In this document: piece by piece, positions 1 through 8,769 of the stretch
Layout: each line of letters begins with the position of its first letter
How positions within the stretch are numbered: position 1 is the stretch's first letter
Assembly: GCA_015179125.1 (NCBI GenBank)
Contig: WHVA01000271.1
Span: 62,001 to 126,000 of the forward strand
DNA: 64,000 bases
From: Gautieria morchelliformis
Taxonomy: Eukaryota; Basidiomycota; Agaricomycetes; Gomphales; Gomphaceae
Direction of reading: 5' to 3'
The notes under the pieces: generated by a model
The model's database searches: none
What the model was told of the DNA's origin: nothing
The model's input: the letters and a program-made list of their open reading frames with translations, nothing else
Translations under genes and position numbers: made by a program

Positions 1-826
1 GCGGAAGGTTTACGTACAGCAAGCGCTCCCCTTCCGCCAGAGTGTCTTCGGGGCCAAGTCGGATGACATCGGAATCGGAATCGGAATTGGAAGTGGGATC
101 CGGGTCAAATTCGGCTTCCAAGGCTTCTTCTGCAAGCAATGGATGGGGGCCAGAACGACATGTCTGTATGAGCCGTTCGGTCTTCCGCTGCTCCTGGCGC
201 TCCTTCCGCACTTCCGACCGGCACATGTGACACTTGGCTGGGCATCGACTCATCAGTACCTTCCGAGTCTGCCAATTGATCTCAGGGTTGTGCTCCTGAA
301 GCCAGGTAAACCCGAGGATGATGTCTTGCTTCCCCAGGCTGGTGACCGCAAAGGAAGTGCGTTCCGAGTGTCCATCGTAGCGGAGAATTGTGTCTACTAT
401 CTCCGTGATGGACCCTGCCTCATTGGGGCTTCCATCCACATTGAACACCGGGATTGCACGTTGCAACTTCCGCATGGTCAGTCGGTTCCGTTCCACATAG
501 TCCCGGTCTATAAACTGACCAGTAGCCCCGCAATCGACAAGAGCGGGTCCGGATTTGACTTCCGCCGTATCTGTCGTCTGGATCTCCACCTTAATGACTA
601 GTGACTTGGGGCCAGGGGTGGCAGCAACAACATAGCACTTCGGAAGGCGTCTCTCCCAAGGGCGGATGCGGGATAGACGGGGTATCAGATTTGGTTTTTG
701 TGTGACTTTATCCGGTGGGTCTGTACGAAGTGAGGGGAGTGGGGGCTTTTCATTCTCTACTTCAAGACAGGAAAACCGGTTATGTACAGGCAGCAGGGGC
801 ACACATCTCACCCGCTGCGCGTCACA
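1..826 (-). CDS. pol: gypsy pol, aspartic protease region (partial)
   Basis: Minus-strand frame open from about 826 to the window edge, in the -1 frame relative to gag. The retropepsin active site reads LVDCGATGQFID, with D-C-G-A replacing the usual D-T/S-G-A, followed by the conserved IILGFTWLQEHNPEINW flap-side motif near the end of the domain. Downstream is a Ser/Asp-rich linker leading toward reverse transcriptase outside the window. The proline-rich stretch before the protease (around 660-800) is a linker after the gag zinc knuckle. Cys at the second active-site position is common in fungal Ty3/gypsy proteases, so it need not mean inactivation. Confidence 0.85.
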
Positions 827-2669
827 AAATCCGATGCATCTTCCGCTTCCAGTGGACCATGTTCTGCATTTTCAGAAACATCTTCCGCAGTGGGCACTCC
901 ACTTATGTCCGCAAGTGCGAGGAACTCTGGAAGGAGCTCGAGTTTCTCCTCTGTGGTCATAAGCCGGATGTCAAAGGCTTGGGGGCACTCACGGGCATAG
1001 TGGCCTGGTTGTTGACATCGGAAGCAGGTGATAGTTCCGCGGCCTTTTCCGTGCATGCGGTCTGTTGGGTGCATTTATGCTCCTGCACCAAAATCAAGCA
1101 TAATATATTCGATTTATTGTATGGTGTTTCAATCCTTTCTCACATTGTTCTTGTACCATGCATCTATTTCTCTGATTATTTTCGAAATTTTCCAGTCGCT
1201 CCTTATCTCTCCATTCCACTTTGTTATTTCTATTTTCACAGGCGGCTGCACCCAGCGGAGTTTGAAATGACTTCGACGCGCGAGCCCATGGGCGCTAAAG
1301 GGCCGGGTGCACGTATATGCTCTGAGACAGAGTGCTCCTCTCTCAGTGACAATAAATTCACTGAGAGAGGCGAGTAGTATCTTTCATATTTACATAGCAT
1401 GTTGACTGAAAATCATGTAGTGTATTTGATTCTAGGTATTGTATTAATATAATAGTGACAATAAATTCACTGAGAGAGTGTATTTGATTCTAGCTTTCTA
1501 AGAACTCTACCGAAACTTCCCTGCCATAACCCCGAGTTGCTAACACGGTCAACATCCATCGAGGCAGGGCCACTCTTCGAGGGAGGAGGGCTATGGTTCC
1601 TAATAGGAGCAGGTGGAGCAAGAGTCGGAAATACTTTCCGCGTGGGAATGAATGCGCTTCCGGGTTTTGGCATAGGTGGAGTAGGACGAGTGGAACTGCG
1701 TGTCACGTTCCGGCTCGTCTCCACGAAGGCCTCATTTGCTTCCCTGTTCCGGGACATCTTCTGTGCAGCTTGGTACCACCCTTCCGGGTCATCAAAATCC
1801 GGAGCTCCATCCCCAAGCAGCGCGACTTGGTTCTGGAGTGTCGGATCAAGTCCTCGTCGGAATTTGATGACGATCGTCTTGTCGTCGTCATACTCCGCAA
1901 GGTCGATGAGCTCCTGGAAGCGATCGATGTAGTCATCGACCAGATCCTTGGCCTGGTACCAGCTGGTCCCCTCGAGCTTCGTAAGGGCTGTGAGCTGCTC
2001 GTTTTTCGGGAAGAACTGGTTGGAAAATGTTTTCTCGAAGGCGTCCCAGTCCCGGAAGTAGTTCCCCTTGCCCTTCGCTTCATGTCGGATCACCTTGTTT
2101 GCAAAACGGGCTACGCGGTCCGACTTGAAAAAGGACAATGCCCAGTGAATCCGAGCCTGGTCGTTTGGAAAGAGGTCTCCGACAATTGCGAAGTAGATGC
2201 TGCATGTGTTGAAGAATGCACGTCCCTTCTCCCGATCTCCGTCAAAGTCCGCCGGAGTTGCGGGTTTGACCTTTGCTAACTTCGCGGACATCCTCTCTTC
2301 CGCTGCTTCCGCTTTTCCGAACTCCGGATCATCCAGCATTTCATTTCCACCACTTTGTGGAATATCTAACTTAGCCAAAATCGCTTGTAAGGCTGTTTCA
2401 ATCGCGTCGGTCTTCATCCGGTTCCGCGTCAATTCCTCCTCCATATTCCGAAGACGATCGTCCAGCTCCATGTCGGAAGGAGGAATGTGGGACGGGATTT
2501 CCGGGGTTAGGAGCTTGACGTAAGAAGAAGGGCTGTCGTACGCTGTGTGTGCGGAAGAGGTTGCGATCTCCGAGTCGCTGTCTCCGATTCCGAACGCACC
2601 TATGGCAGCTGCAACGCGCAGTACGACCGCCGGTCCTCTAGGGGAGAGACTTTTCTGCTGTAAGGTCAA
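808..2669 (-). pseudogene. gag: gypsy gag, interrupted by a 430-base repeat
   Basis: The N-terminal piece (2669 to about 1497) is an open frame of about 390 residues. It holds an acidic N-terminus, a predicted coiled coil around residues 65-95 and a retrotransposon Gag fold region around residues 150-300 (Trp/Phe-rich, with DWDAFEKTFSNQFFP). The C-terminal piece (about 1062 to 808) carries a CCHC zinc knuckle, CFRCQQPGHYARECP, which binds RNA in this family. Between them lies the hairpin repeat at 1063-1496, which brings a stop codon. Apart from that insertion the frame is clean, so this is one of the younger elements here. The gag stop TGA is at 808-810. Confidence 0.88.
1063..1496 (+). repeat. 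hairpin-rich dispersed repeat, copy 1 (inserted in gypsy gag)
   Basis: About 430 bases beginning TGTTGGGTGCATTTATGC and ending near GATTCTAG. A second diverged copy lies inverted at about 45388-45832. It contains a perfect 13-base inverted repeat (1337-1349 with 1358-1370) whose 8-base loop, CAATAAAT, includes AATAAA. A partial second copy of this hairpin lies at 1454-1480. The 16-mer GTGTATTTGATTCTAG occurs twice (about 1421 and 1479). There is no coding capacity and no clear target-site duplication, so the class is uncertain (solo LTR of another family or a non-autonomous element). Confidence 0.7.
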
Positions 2670-3157
2670 CCCTGGCTAGTTGTGGAGATCACACTACCAC
2701 ACAACTGACAAGGGGAAATCCAAAGTATGTATAAATGAACAGAGCATACAAGAGAGGGGATTCTCACCTGACAAGGGGAAATCCAAAGAGAAAAGTCTAA
2801 GGACCCCCAATGTCAGCGAGCCCGTATTATACTATGCTGCGCAGCCAGGGACAACACTTGGCACCCGCCATCAACCCTGCACCTCCCTGACCTCCCTGAC
2901 CTCCCTGACCCTTGATCGACCCTTGATGCCACCTCTTACGTGAGTCGCTTGATTTACGACACTGTTCCGAGAGTGGAAGTCAGAAATTGGAGTGGAACTG
3001 GCAAGGTGAACAGAACTGGTGGAAGTTCTCCCAGAAGCGGAATCATTTCCGAAAGCGGAGGCGGAGATGGAATCGGAACCGGAAGCGGAGTCGGAAATGG
3101 AGTCGGAACTGGGTGTGGTGTCGGAACTGGAAATGGAAAACAGGGTGTCCCCTGACA
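2659..3157 (-). repeat. 5' LTR of the gypsy element (499 bases)
   Basis: On the minus strand it starts TGTCAGGGGACACC and ends CCTTACA, giving the TG...CA ends of an LTR. The same sequence recurs as two solo LTRs. It contains short GGAATC/GGAACT-like repeats that create several spurious low-complexity reading frames on both strands, and a TATA-like GTATAATA about mid-way. Gag begins immediately inside it: the first gag codons overlap the terminal CCTTACA. I cannot identify a primer-binding site match. Confidence 0.9.
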
Positions 3158-3844
3158 ATAGCGAGATTTGCCACCACCGAGGCGGCCAATATAGCTATCA
3201 GGGACGGGATGATAGTGGCAGGGAAGCGAGTGTGGGCGAGGAGGATGAGATGCGAGCCCCGCCGCTGCCTCAAATGCCAAAGATACAATGCGAGGCACAT
3301 GGCGGCGGAATGCGAAGGACAGGAGACATGCGGCACATGCGGGAAAAGCCATCAGACGACAGAGTGTGACATGACCGATCCGACGCAGTTCAAGTGCGTG
3401 AGCTGCAACACCCAGGGGCACGCATCGTGGGATCACACGTGTCCTAGCTTCAGGGCAGCCTGCCAGATGGTAGAGAGGACTGACGCGAAATACACGTACA
3501 AGTACTTCCCTGGAGATGAGCCCTGGACATGGGAACAGCAGGGGCTGGGGGGACAAGCGGAAGACGCTGGGGAGCTCTTCAAGCAAGCCAACATATGGCA
3601 GCAGACAATGAAGCAGCTCCACACCCAGGAACGGGCGGGGGCATGGAGAGGAAACACATTTGAGCGAGGGCGAGACCGATCAAGAAGGAGCAACCCCAGG
3701 ATTGGCCACAACGACAGGGGATGGGAGAGACAAGGCTCCAGGCAAAGGACTCTCGACGACTATGGAATTGGAAGCGAACAAACAACCCGGCAATACCACG
3801 ACAACTACGACTACTACAACAACATTAACCCATACCGGGAATGA
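3158..3844 (+). CDS. LINE A ORF1, C-terminal part
   Basis: Open frame entering directly from the gypsy LTR. It shows the tandem CCHC knuckles typical of LINE ORF1 nucleic-acid-binding proteins: CLKCQRYNARHMAAEC, CGTCGKSHQTTEC and CVSCNTQGHASWDHTC. These are followed by a charged, Gln/Arg-rich tail ending in an Asn/Tyr/Thr-rich stretch. The homologous part in LINE B and LINE E confirms that the N-terminal two thirds is missing here because the gypsy element cut it. The stop TGA overlaps the ORF2 start as ATGA (3841-3844), an arrangement kept in all three copies. Confidence 0.88.
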   Translation: MARFATTEAANIAIRDGMIVAGKRVWARRMRCEPRRCLKCQRYNARHMAAECEGQETCGTCGKSHQTTECDMTDPTQFKCVSCNTQGHASWDHTCPSFRAACQMVERTDAKYTYKYFPGDEPWTWEQQGLGGQAEDAGELFKQANIWQQTMKQLHTQERAGAWRGNTFERGRDRSRRSNPRIGHNDRGWERQGSRQRTLDDYGIGSEQTTRQYHDNYDYYNNINPYRE

Positions 3845-4640
3845 GCGACAACACCAACAAAACAAAATACTTGCGCGTCAGACAACAGAATGCCAACAAA
3901 TCACTTACTGCCACGGCCGACATTCTCCAACGGTGCTCCCCAGAAAAATACAACATCCTCGCGCTGCAAGAACCATATATCCACTTCCTAGGGAATGCCA
4001 GGGCCACCCCTCATTGGTATACGATATACCCGAAAACGCATTACCTGGATAAGGAGAAGCGCACAAGAGCGATGATCCTTGTAAGCAAAAGGATAGCGAC
4101 AAGCGAATGGACGGCGCTGGATGTGGGCACACCTGACATAACAGCGATAAAGCTCAGAACGGGCGCAGGTACAGTAATAATATACAACATCTATTGCGAC
4201 TGCACGAATGCTGACAGCATACACAACATGCGGAGGCACTTACAGGATCAAGCACGGCGGAACGACGACACGCAGGAAGACATCGCTGGAGTGCTGTGGG
4301 TCGGCGACTTCAACAGACATCACCCGCAGTGGGATGACACACGGAACTCGCACCTGTTCACAAGGCACAACCTCGACGCAGCTCAGCTGCTGATCGACCT
4401 CACCGTTGAGCGCGACCTACAGATGATGCTACCAAGAAGCATACCCACACTAACAGCGATGTCTACAGGCAACCGAACACGAACCGACAACGTATTCTTG
4501 TCCGCATCTATGGCCGAGACGCTAATCAGCTGCACATCGATCCCAGAAGAACAGCCAGCAAAAAGCGACCACTATCCAATAGACACGATATTAGACAGGA
4601 GCATAGCGGAGACAGAAGAAACACCGAAACCCAACTTCCG
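3841..4640 (+). CDS. LINE A ORF2, apurinic-like endonuclease domain (truncated by inversion)
   Basis: Starts at the ATG that overlaps the ORF1 stop. About 267 residues match the endonuclease/exonuclease/phosphatase fold used by LINEs to nick target DNA: RQQNANKSLTA near the start (Asn), the catalytic Glu in ALQEPY, GDFNRHHPQWDD around residue 155 (catalytic Asp and Asn) and SDHYPI near the end (Asp-His). All key residues are present and there is no stop. Genuine homology ends at PNFRQVR, about 4640; the remaining open codons to 4695 are antisense RT sequence read through the inversion junction. Confidence 0.9.
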
Positions 4641-5685
4641 ACAAGTCAGGACTTTCCCCCGTCTCCATGCGTCCTTCGCTGCGCTGACCATGTAGTGTAT
4701 CGCATCAGTAGCAGTGTGGCCCGGTCTGCACCCAAAGTGGTTGCTGGGCAGCAGGCGTTTGAGTTCTGTCATCTTTACTAGGTCTTCTGCCACGCAAGAC
4801 GAGAGGACCTTTCCAATTGTGTCGAGCAGCGCTATCGGGCGATACGCTCCTGGGGCTGCGTAATCTGTTTTTGCTGGTTTTCGCAGTACCCGTGTGACCG
4901 AGTCTCGCCATTGATCAGGGTATGTCTCGCGAGAGTGAACGTGGCCCTGAACAGAGGGCCTAAGTAGCTGATCAGCGTGTCTGCGCACTGCTTGATTAGT
5001 ACATTAGGTATTCCGTTCATGCCCGGAGCTTTAAAGGGGTTCAGCTTAGCTATTGCCCTTCGGATCTGCTCGTCGGTGATGTGGGTAAACGGGAACGCTT
5101 CTGGAGGGTACGAGCCATCAGTCGAGGTGTTTTCATTTGTTGGGCCGACCTCCGGAAAGAACGTGTCGTAAAGCATTGCGGCTTTTTGCTCGTTGGTGCT
5201 GGCTACCCATTTGGTGCTGTCATCGTGTTTGGCTGTGAGCACCGGCACTCTGGCCCTTCCACCATCCGACGGTTCGGCTGCTGCGTATTTGTGCGCTGTC
5301 TACACGGTCTTTTGGTCTATGCCCTCCAAGAAGTCCTCCCAATGTTCCCTTTTCGACTTCTCTATGGCGCTCGCGTATCTGTTTCTGGCGGTCTTGTACC
5401 TCTCGTGTGTCTCGTGTGCACCGTGCCTCCTGTTCACATAGGATCGCCGTCCTAACCTTCTGGTTTCTGTCCAAAGTCACGTTAGCTCTAGTGACCACCA
5501 TCGTTTCATATAAGGTGAGGGCTTAGTCTTGGGTATCAATTCCTCTACTAAATACAGGATCGCCGTGGTGAGGGCTCCTAGGTTGCGATTGAATTCTCTC
5601 ACGTCAGTCGGGATGGGCTCCACGATGTCGTTTCTGAGTCTGTCTGCAAGCTCCTTGTTGAATTCTTTCCAGTCAGAGGACAGGC
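4641..5685 (-). pseudogene. LINE A ORF2, inverted segment (post-endonuclease linker and N-terminal half of RT)
   Basis: Minus-strand reading resumes ORF2 exactly where the plus-strand part stops (DWKEFNKELADRL) and runs through the linker to the RT fingers: FKAPGMNGIPN, YRPIALLDTIGKVL and NHFGCRPGHTATDAIHYM. It breaks off at about the WRRGKVL motif, before the catalytic Asp box. Frameshifts split it into several open frames (5728-5480, 5501-5220, 5248-4832, 4988-4700). It is an in-place inversion of ORF2 with loss of the neighbouring segment. Confidence 0.85.
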
Positions 5686-6121
5686 GAAGGCAACATTTGC
5701 TAAGTCCCCGCGTGCAGCTATCACACACAGAACAGACCCCTCACTACCATCTGCAGCGTTTGCCAGACTCACAGAAAGAATGCCACGCAAGCACACGACG
5801 CTGCTAGTACAGCTCAGGACAGGGCACGTAGCGTTGAACAAGCACTTAGCAAAGATCGGCAAGGCGCCATCACCCAAGTGCCCGGCATGCAGAAGGGCCG
5901 ATGAAACGGTACACCACTACCTGTTCAGATGTCCAAGCTACGCAAAACAGAGGGAAGCACTCAAACGAGAGCTACGCAGAGGAGCAGACTCGACGAGAGT
6001 CCTACTGGCCAGACCCAAGGCGATGAAATCGCTGTTCAGTTACATCCAAGCCACGAGGAGGTTCGAGGAGATGTTCGGCGATCTAACTCTAAGGGAAGAG
6101 ACAGGCGGGAATGGTGAATGA
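5686..6121 (+). pseudogene. LINE A ORF2, C-terminal zinc-finger region
   Basis: Plus-strand frame continuing ORF2 from the end of RNase H (TFAKSPRAAITHRTDP) through MPRKHTTLLVQLRTGHVAL and the zinc-finger-like CPACRRADETVHHYLFRCP to the natural C-terminus at 6121. The same C-terminal block occurs in LINE B, C and the divergent fragment D, which supports the boundaries. The beginning of RNase H is deleted, so the fragment is not a functional ORF. Confidence 0.85.
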
Positions 6122-6343
6122 CAAGGAGGCAGAGAGCACAATGGAGGAGCGAAGAAGAATTCCCCCCGCCCACACAGGCACAGACAGGCTCAGGGCTTCG
6201 CCCAAGAGCGCAAGTAGAGATCGAGAAACATAGGACAGATAGAGATAAATTGCGACCGGCGATATGTATACCTTGTCTTACATAGGGCTCTGCCCCAAAA
6301 GACAATAAATTGGATTATAAAAAAAAAAAAAAAAAAAAAAAAA
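6122..6343 (+). other. LINE A 3' UTR, stem-loop and A-tail
   Basis: Non-coding tail after ORF2. It includes the conserved CTTACATAGGGCTCTGCCCCAAAA region, which can fold as GGGC-TCT-GCCC, then GACAATAAATTGG (AATAAA signal) and 25 A. The same tail closes LINE B (8558-8620, minus), LINE C (26163-26234) and the stub at 8349-8421. Confidence 0.85.
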
Positions 6344-6489
6344 GTGTGCGCTGGCCGGCTCAATCAACCGAGTTACAGCCATCCTAATTATATTGCTGGG
6401 TAAGGATGTGTCGGCTTGTTTTGGACTGCAAGAGCCAAAGTACAAGAAGGTGAACCTCAAGGCAAGTGCAAAAAATAACATGATGAAAG

Positions 6490-7797
6490 GTAGGAACATC
6501 GATGGCAAGTTTGGCGACTTACAATAAATGTGCAGGGAGTAATTGCCGTCGAGTGCGGAGAGGAGGTTCCATACGACCAACTTATGGAACCCTGCATGTC
6601 AGCATGAATCAATCTCGGGTTGCGATGAGGGAGCCATGCACTGAAGGCTGGAGCAAACTGATGGTGGTCAGGACATGTCACAAGGAAAAGGTTGCGATCT
6701 GCGCTGATCTGAAATTTGTAATCACCTGAGACTTCTGGGTTGTCTTAATCTTGGCTAGCTCTATTTTCACCGTGAAGGGGTTCCGCCTTTGTCATTCAGG
6801 GGGCCACGTGCAACTAATACAATATCCAGAGTTATGAATATCGATCCAGATATAAAACGCCACCGTGCGTGAAAGATACTTTCCGTTGCTGGCGTAAGTA
6901 TCGCATCACCGCCCAACTCAACTGCACATTGTACAAGGAGGTATGTCGCCCTTCGGGTCGCATTTGATCAAGCCCAGACCCCCCGCACTCTAGGTCAACC
7001 TTGCCAGAAATGGACAAATGTTCAAAGAGGATGTCTAGGGCACTCGAGCGCTCTCCTCCACGCCACAGGCACCATAAAAGCAGCAAGTCCTCTGTGGTGC
7101 ACAATCCAAGAGACGCACCCCCCTTTAAGACTTGCTCGCTTGTGGGGTCAAGTGAAAAAACCGCTTGCAAGAACTCCCCCCGGGGATCGACATGACGCCG
7201 GTCTTCGCTTCTGAACATGACGACGCTATTACAACCCCATCCTCCCCGTGCCCCGCTCCATGTCAGCTGCCTATACAGGCATCAGGTGCATCTTCCAATC
7301 GGTATACCCCCTTTCCAGGCTTCACATCCTCAATTCCGATCAACTGTTACCAATATCAACCTGCTCCTGCTGATCTCGCCCACATTCCTTCAGTCTTTGA
7401 ACAAATTCAGGAGGACTTTGAGGTCCCATGCCCGACTCACCTAGGCACCATTGTGGACAGCTTCGATGAAATGGATGAAGAGGATCCAGAGGATCCATTC
7501 CTATATTGTCCCTATGAAGGACAATCACCTCCCCATCCCAACGCCAGCCGCGGCCGTCCAAAGACTGTGTGTGTACTGTCGTGCCATTTATACTGCACCC
7601 CCCTACATCCGTGTCCCTCACACCAACATCTGAGCATAAACTTGCTGGTGAGGCATACAACTGAGAGGGTTTAGCATGACAGGGCATGAGGTACCCAGAC
7701 TATAGGACCTCACCACTTGGGCATGGGTGCTGATTGGGGTGTGGGACGCCAGGCAGATGCGGCCGTCAGACGTGGAGTGATGAACAAGCCCGTTTTT
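6490..7797 (+). pseudogene. Unknown Ser/Pro-rich gene family, copy I (degenerate)
   Basis: Homologous, with its upstream DNA, to the minus-strand gene at 57223-58263 and to 21660-22380. The non-coding or 5' part (6490-6830) shares AATAAATGTGCAGG-AGTAATTGCCGTCGAGTGCGG with reverse-strand 58860-58990 and the ATGAATATCGA-CCAGATATA start region. Coding remnants are KRMSRALERSPPRHRH (about 7022), then from 7195 PVFASEHDDAITTPSSPCPAP, ADLAHIPSVFEQIQEDFEVP and DEMDEEDPEDP with PYEGQSPPHPN. Frameshifts break the frame. A SINE has inserted at 7798. I do not recognise a domain, and the function is unknown. Confidence 0.75.
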
Positions 7798-8228
7798 GGG
7801 GGCGGGTTAGTGCAGGTGGAACTGACCCAAACCAAGCGTCCATTTGGGATCACGCAAAGGGAGAGCCTCCAGGTTTGAATTCCCCCCTCCCCATTTGTAG
7901 CAGTAATTACTACAATGGTTCACCCCACCGATAGGTGTCAATAAGTGTTAGGATTACAAGGCTCCTGGACTTCCATCTGGCATATAAGACCTACTGAAAC
8001 TGACCGGTACTGAGATGTATCTAAGGTGATTAGGCACTGTAAACAAACAGGAAGTATCCTATGTTGGTGCCAGCATATCTCTGGCTTACTTTGGTAACTA
8101 CAATGCCCTAGCATGTAAAACACTTTGATTACTCTGTTCCGTGTTCTGGGTAGAGACTGCCTATATAGGGCCCGGCCCCAAGGTGGCAGTATAATAAACG
8201 GAATTCAAAAAAAAAAAAAAAAAAAAAA
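7798..8228 (+). mobile_element. tRNA-derived SINE with LINE-type 3' tail
   Basis: A 431-base insertion flanked by an exact 12-base target-site duplication, AAGCCCGTTTTT (7786-7797 and 8227-8238; the last two tail As are shared with the duplication). It starts GGGGGCGGGTTAGTGCAGG. An A box TAGTGCAGGTGG (7808-7819) fits the consensus TRGYNNARNNGG, and a B-box-like GGTTTGAATTCC lies at 7872-7883, the layout of a tRNA-derived RNA polymerase III promoter. The 3' end has ATAGGGCCCGGCCCCAA (8165-8181), identical over 17 bases to LINE C (26168-26184), then an A-tail from 8207. A protein frame is absent. Confidence 0.85.
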
Positions 8229-8348
8229 GCCCGTTTTTCCTGTTATCAATGTCATGATGGAATCCTACCATGCTGTCATTATCTAACTTGAGCTGATATC
8301 ATAGTGACCTAGCTAAGCTTGCGATTTATTAGAGGCAATTAATGGCAG

Positions 8349-8421
8349 GGAAAGAAATTGTACTTACCATCTTACATAGGGTGCGGCCCCAAAAGACAAT
8401 AAATTGGAAAAAAAAAATTTT
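8349..8421 (+). mobile_element. Extremely 5'-truncated LINE copy (73 bases)
   Basis: Consists only of the LINE 3' tail (CTTACATAGGGTGCGGCCCC, then AATAAATTGG and an A run). It is flanked by the 10-base target-site duplication TTAATGGCAG (8339-8348 and 8422-8431), so it is a true insertion and not a leftover of a larger copy. Confidence 0.8.
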
Positions 8422-8769
8422 TTAATGGCAGAGTTGCGTTGAGCGTTTCCGAATTCCCAGTCTGTATAATACCCGTGACCATTATCTCAATCTAAATACA
8501 CATCATAGCGGCGCCAGCGCCAGTCCCCGACTAGCTCCAGTCGAATTGATCTTTTTCTTTTTTTTTTTTTTTTTTTTCATCCAATTTAATGTCTTTTGGG
8601 GCTGTACCCTATGTAAGACGAAGTATACATGTTCTTTCTTGTGCCCGTTCCTTCTCCCCTTTGACCTCTTTCTCTGCTTGTACTCCTTGGGCTTAGCCCC
8701 GAGTGTGTCCGTGCCTGTGTGAGTGGGGTATGTGATGTGTGTCTCTCTCCTCGTGTCCCTGTCCTCCTA

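Larger units (their letters stand above)
1..3157 (-). mobile_element. Ty3/gypsy LTR retrotransposon, 5' part (LTR, gag, protease), runs off the left edge
   Basis: Read on the minus strand the order is LTR (3157 to 2659), gag (2669 to 808) and an aspartic protease that continues past base 1; reverse transcriptase, integrase and the 3' LTR would lie outside the window. The right end abuts LINE ORF1 coding sequence exactly at 3158, so the element sits inside that LINE, and the upstream half of the LINE should lie beyond the unseen 3' LTR. Gag is interrupted by a foreign repeat at 1063-1496. Two solo copies of the same LTR occur at 42765-43242 and 51216-51705. Family assignment rests on gag with a zinc knuckle followed by a retropepsin. 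Confidence 0.9.
3158..6343 (+). mobile_element. Tad1-like LINE A, internally inverted, 5' part split off by gypsy
   Basis: Non-LTR retrotransposon with ORF1 (zinc knuckles), ORF2 (endonuclease, RT, RNase H, C-terminal zinc finger) and a 3' tail ending in 25 A (6319-6343). The segment 4641-5685, holding the ORF2 region just after the endonuclease and the N-terminal half of RT, is inverted. The RT palm/C-terminus and the start of RNase H are missing. The 3' UTR has the stem-loop ATAGGGCTCTGCCCCAA followed by an AATAAA-containing tail shared with the other LINEs here. Its 5' end lies left of the window. Confidence 0.9.

Noticed and set aside
2680-3158. ORFs rich in Ser/Gly/Trp repeats on both strands
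   Set aside because: They lie inside the LTR and recur in the solo LTRs at 42765 and 51216; low-complexity LTR sequence, not genes.
3680-3865. Minus ORF with a run of valines
   Set aside because: Antisense of an ACA/ACT-rich stretch at the end of LINE ORF1.
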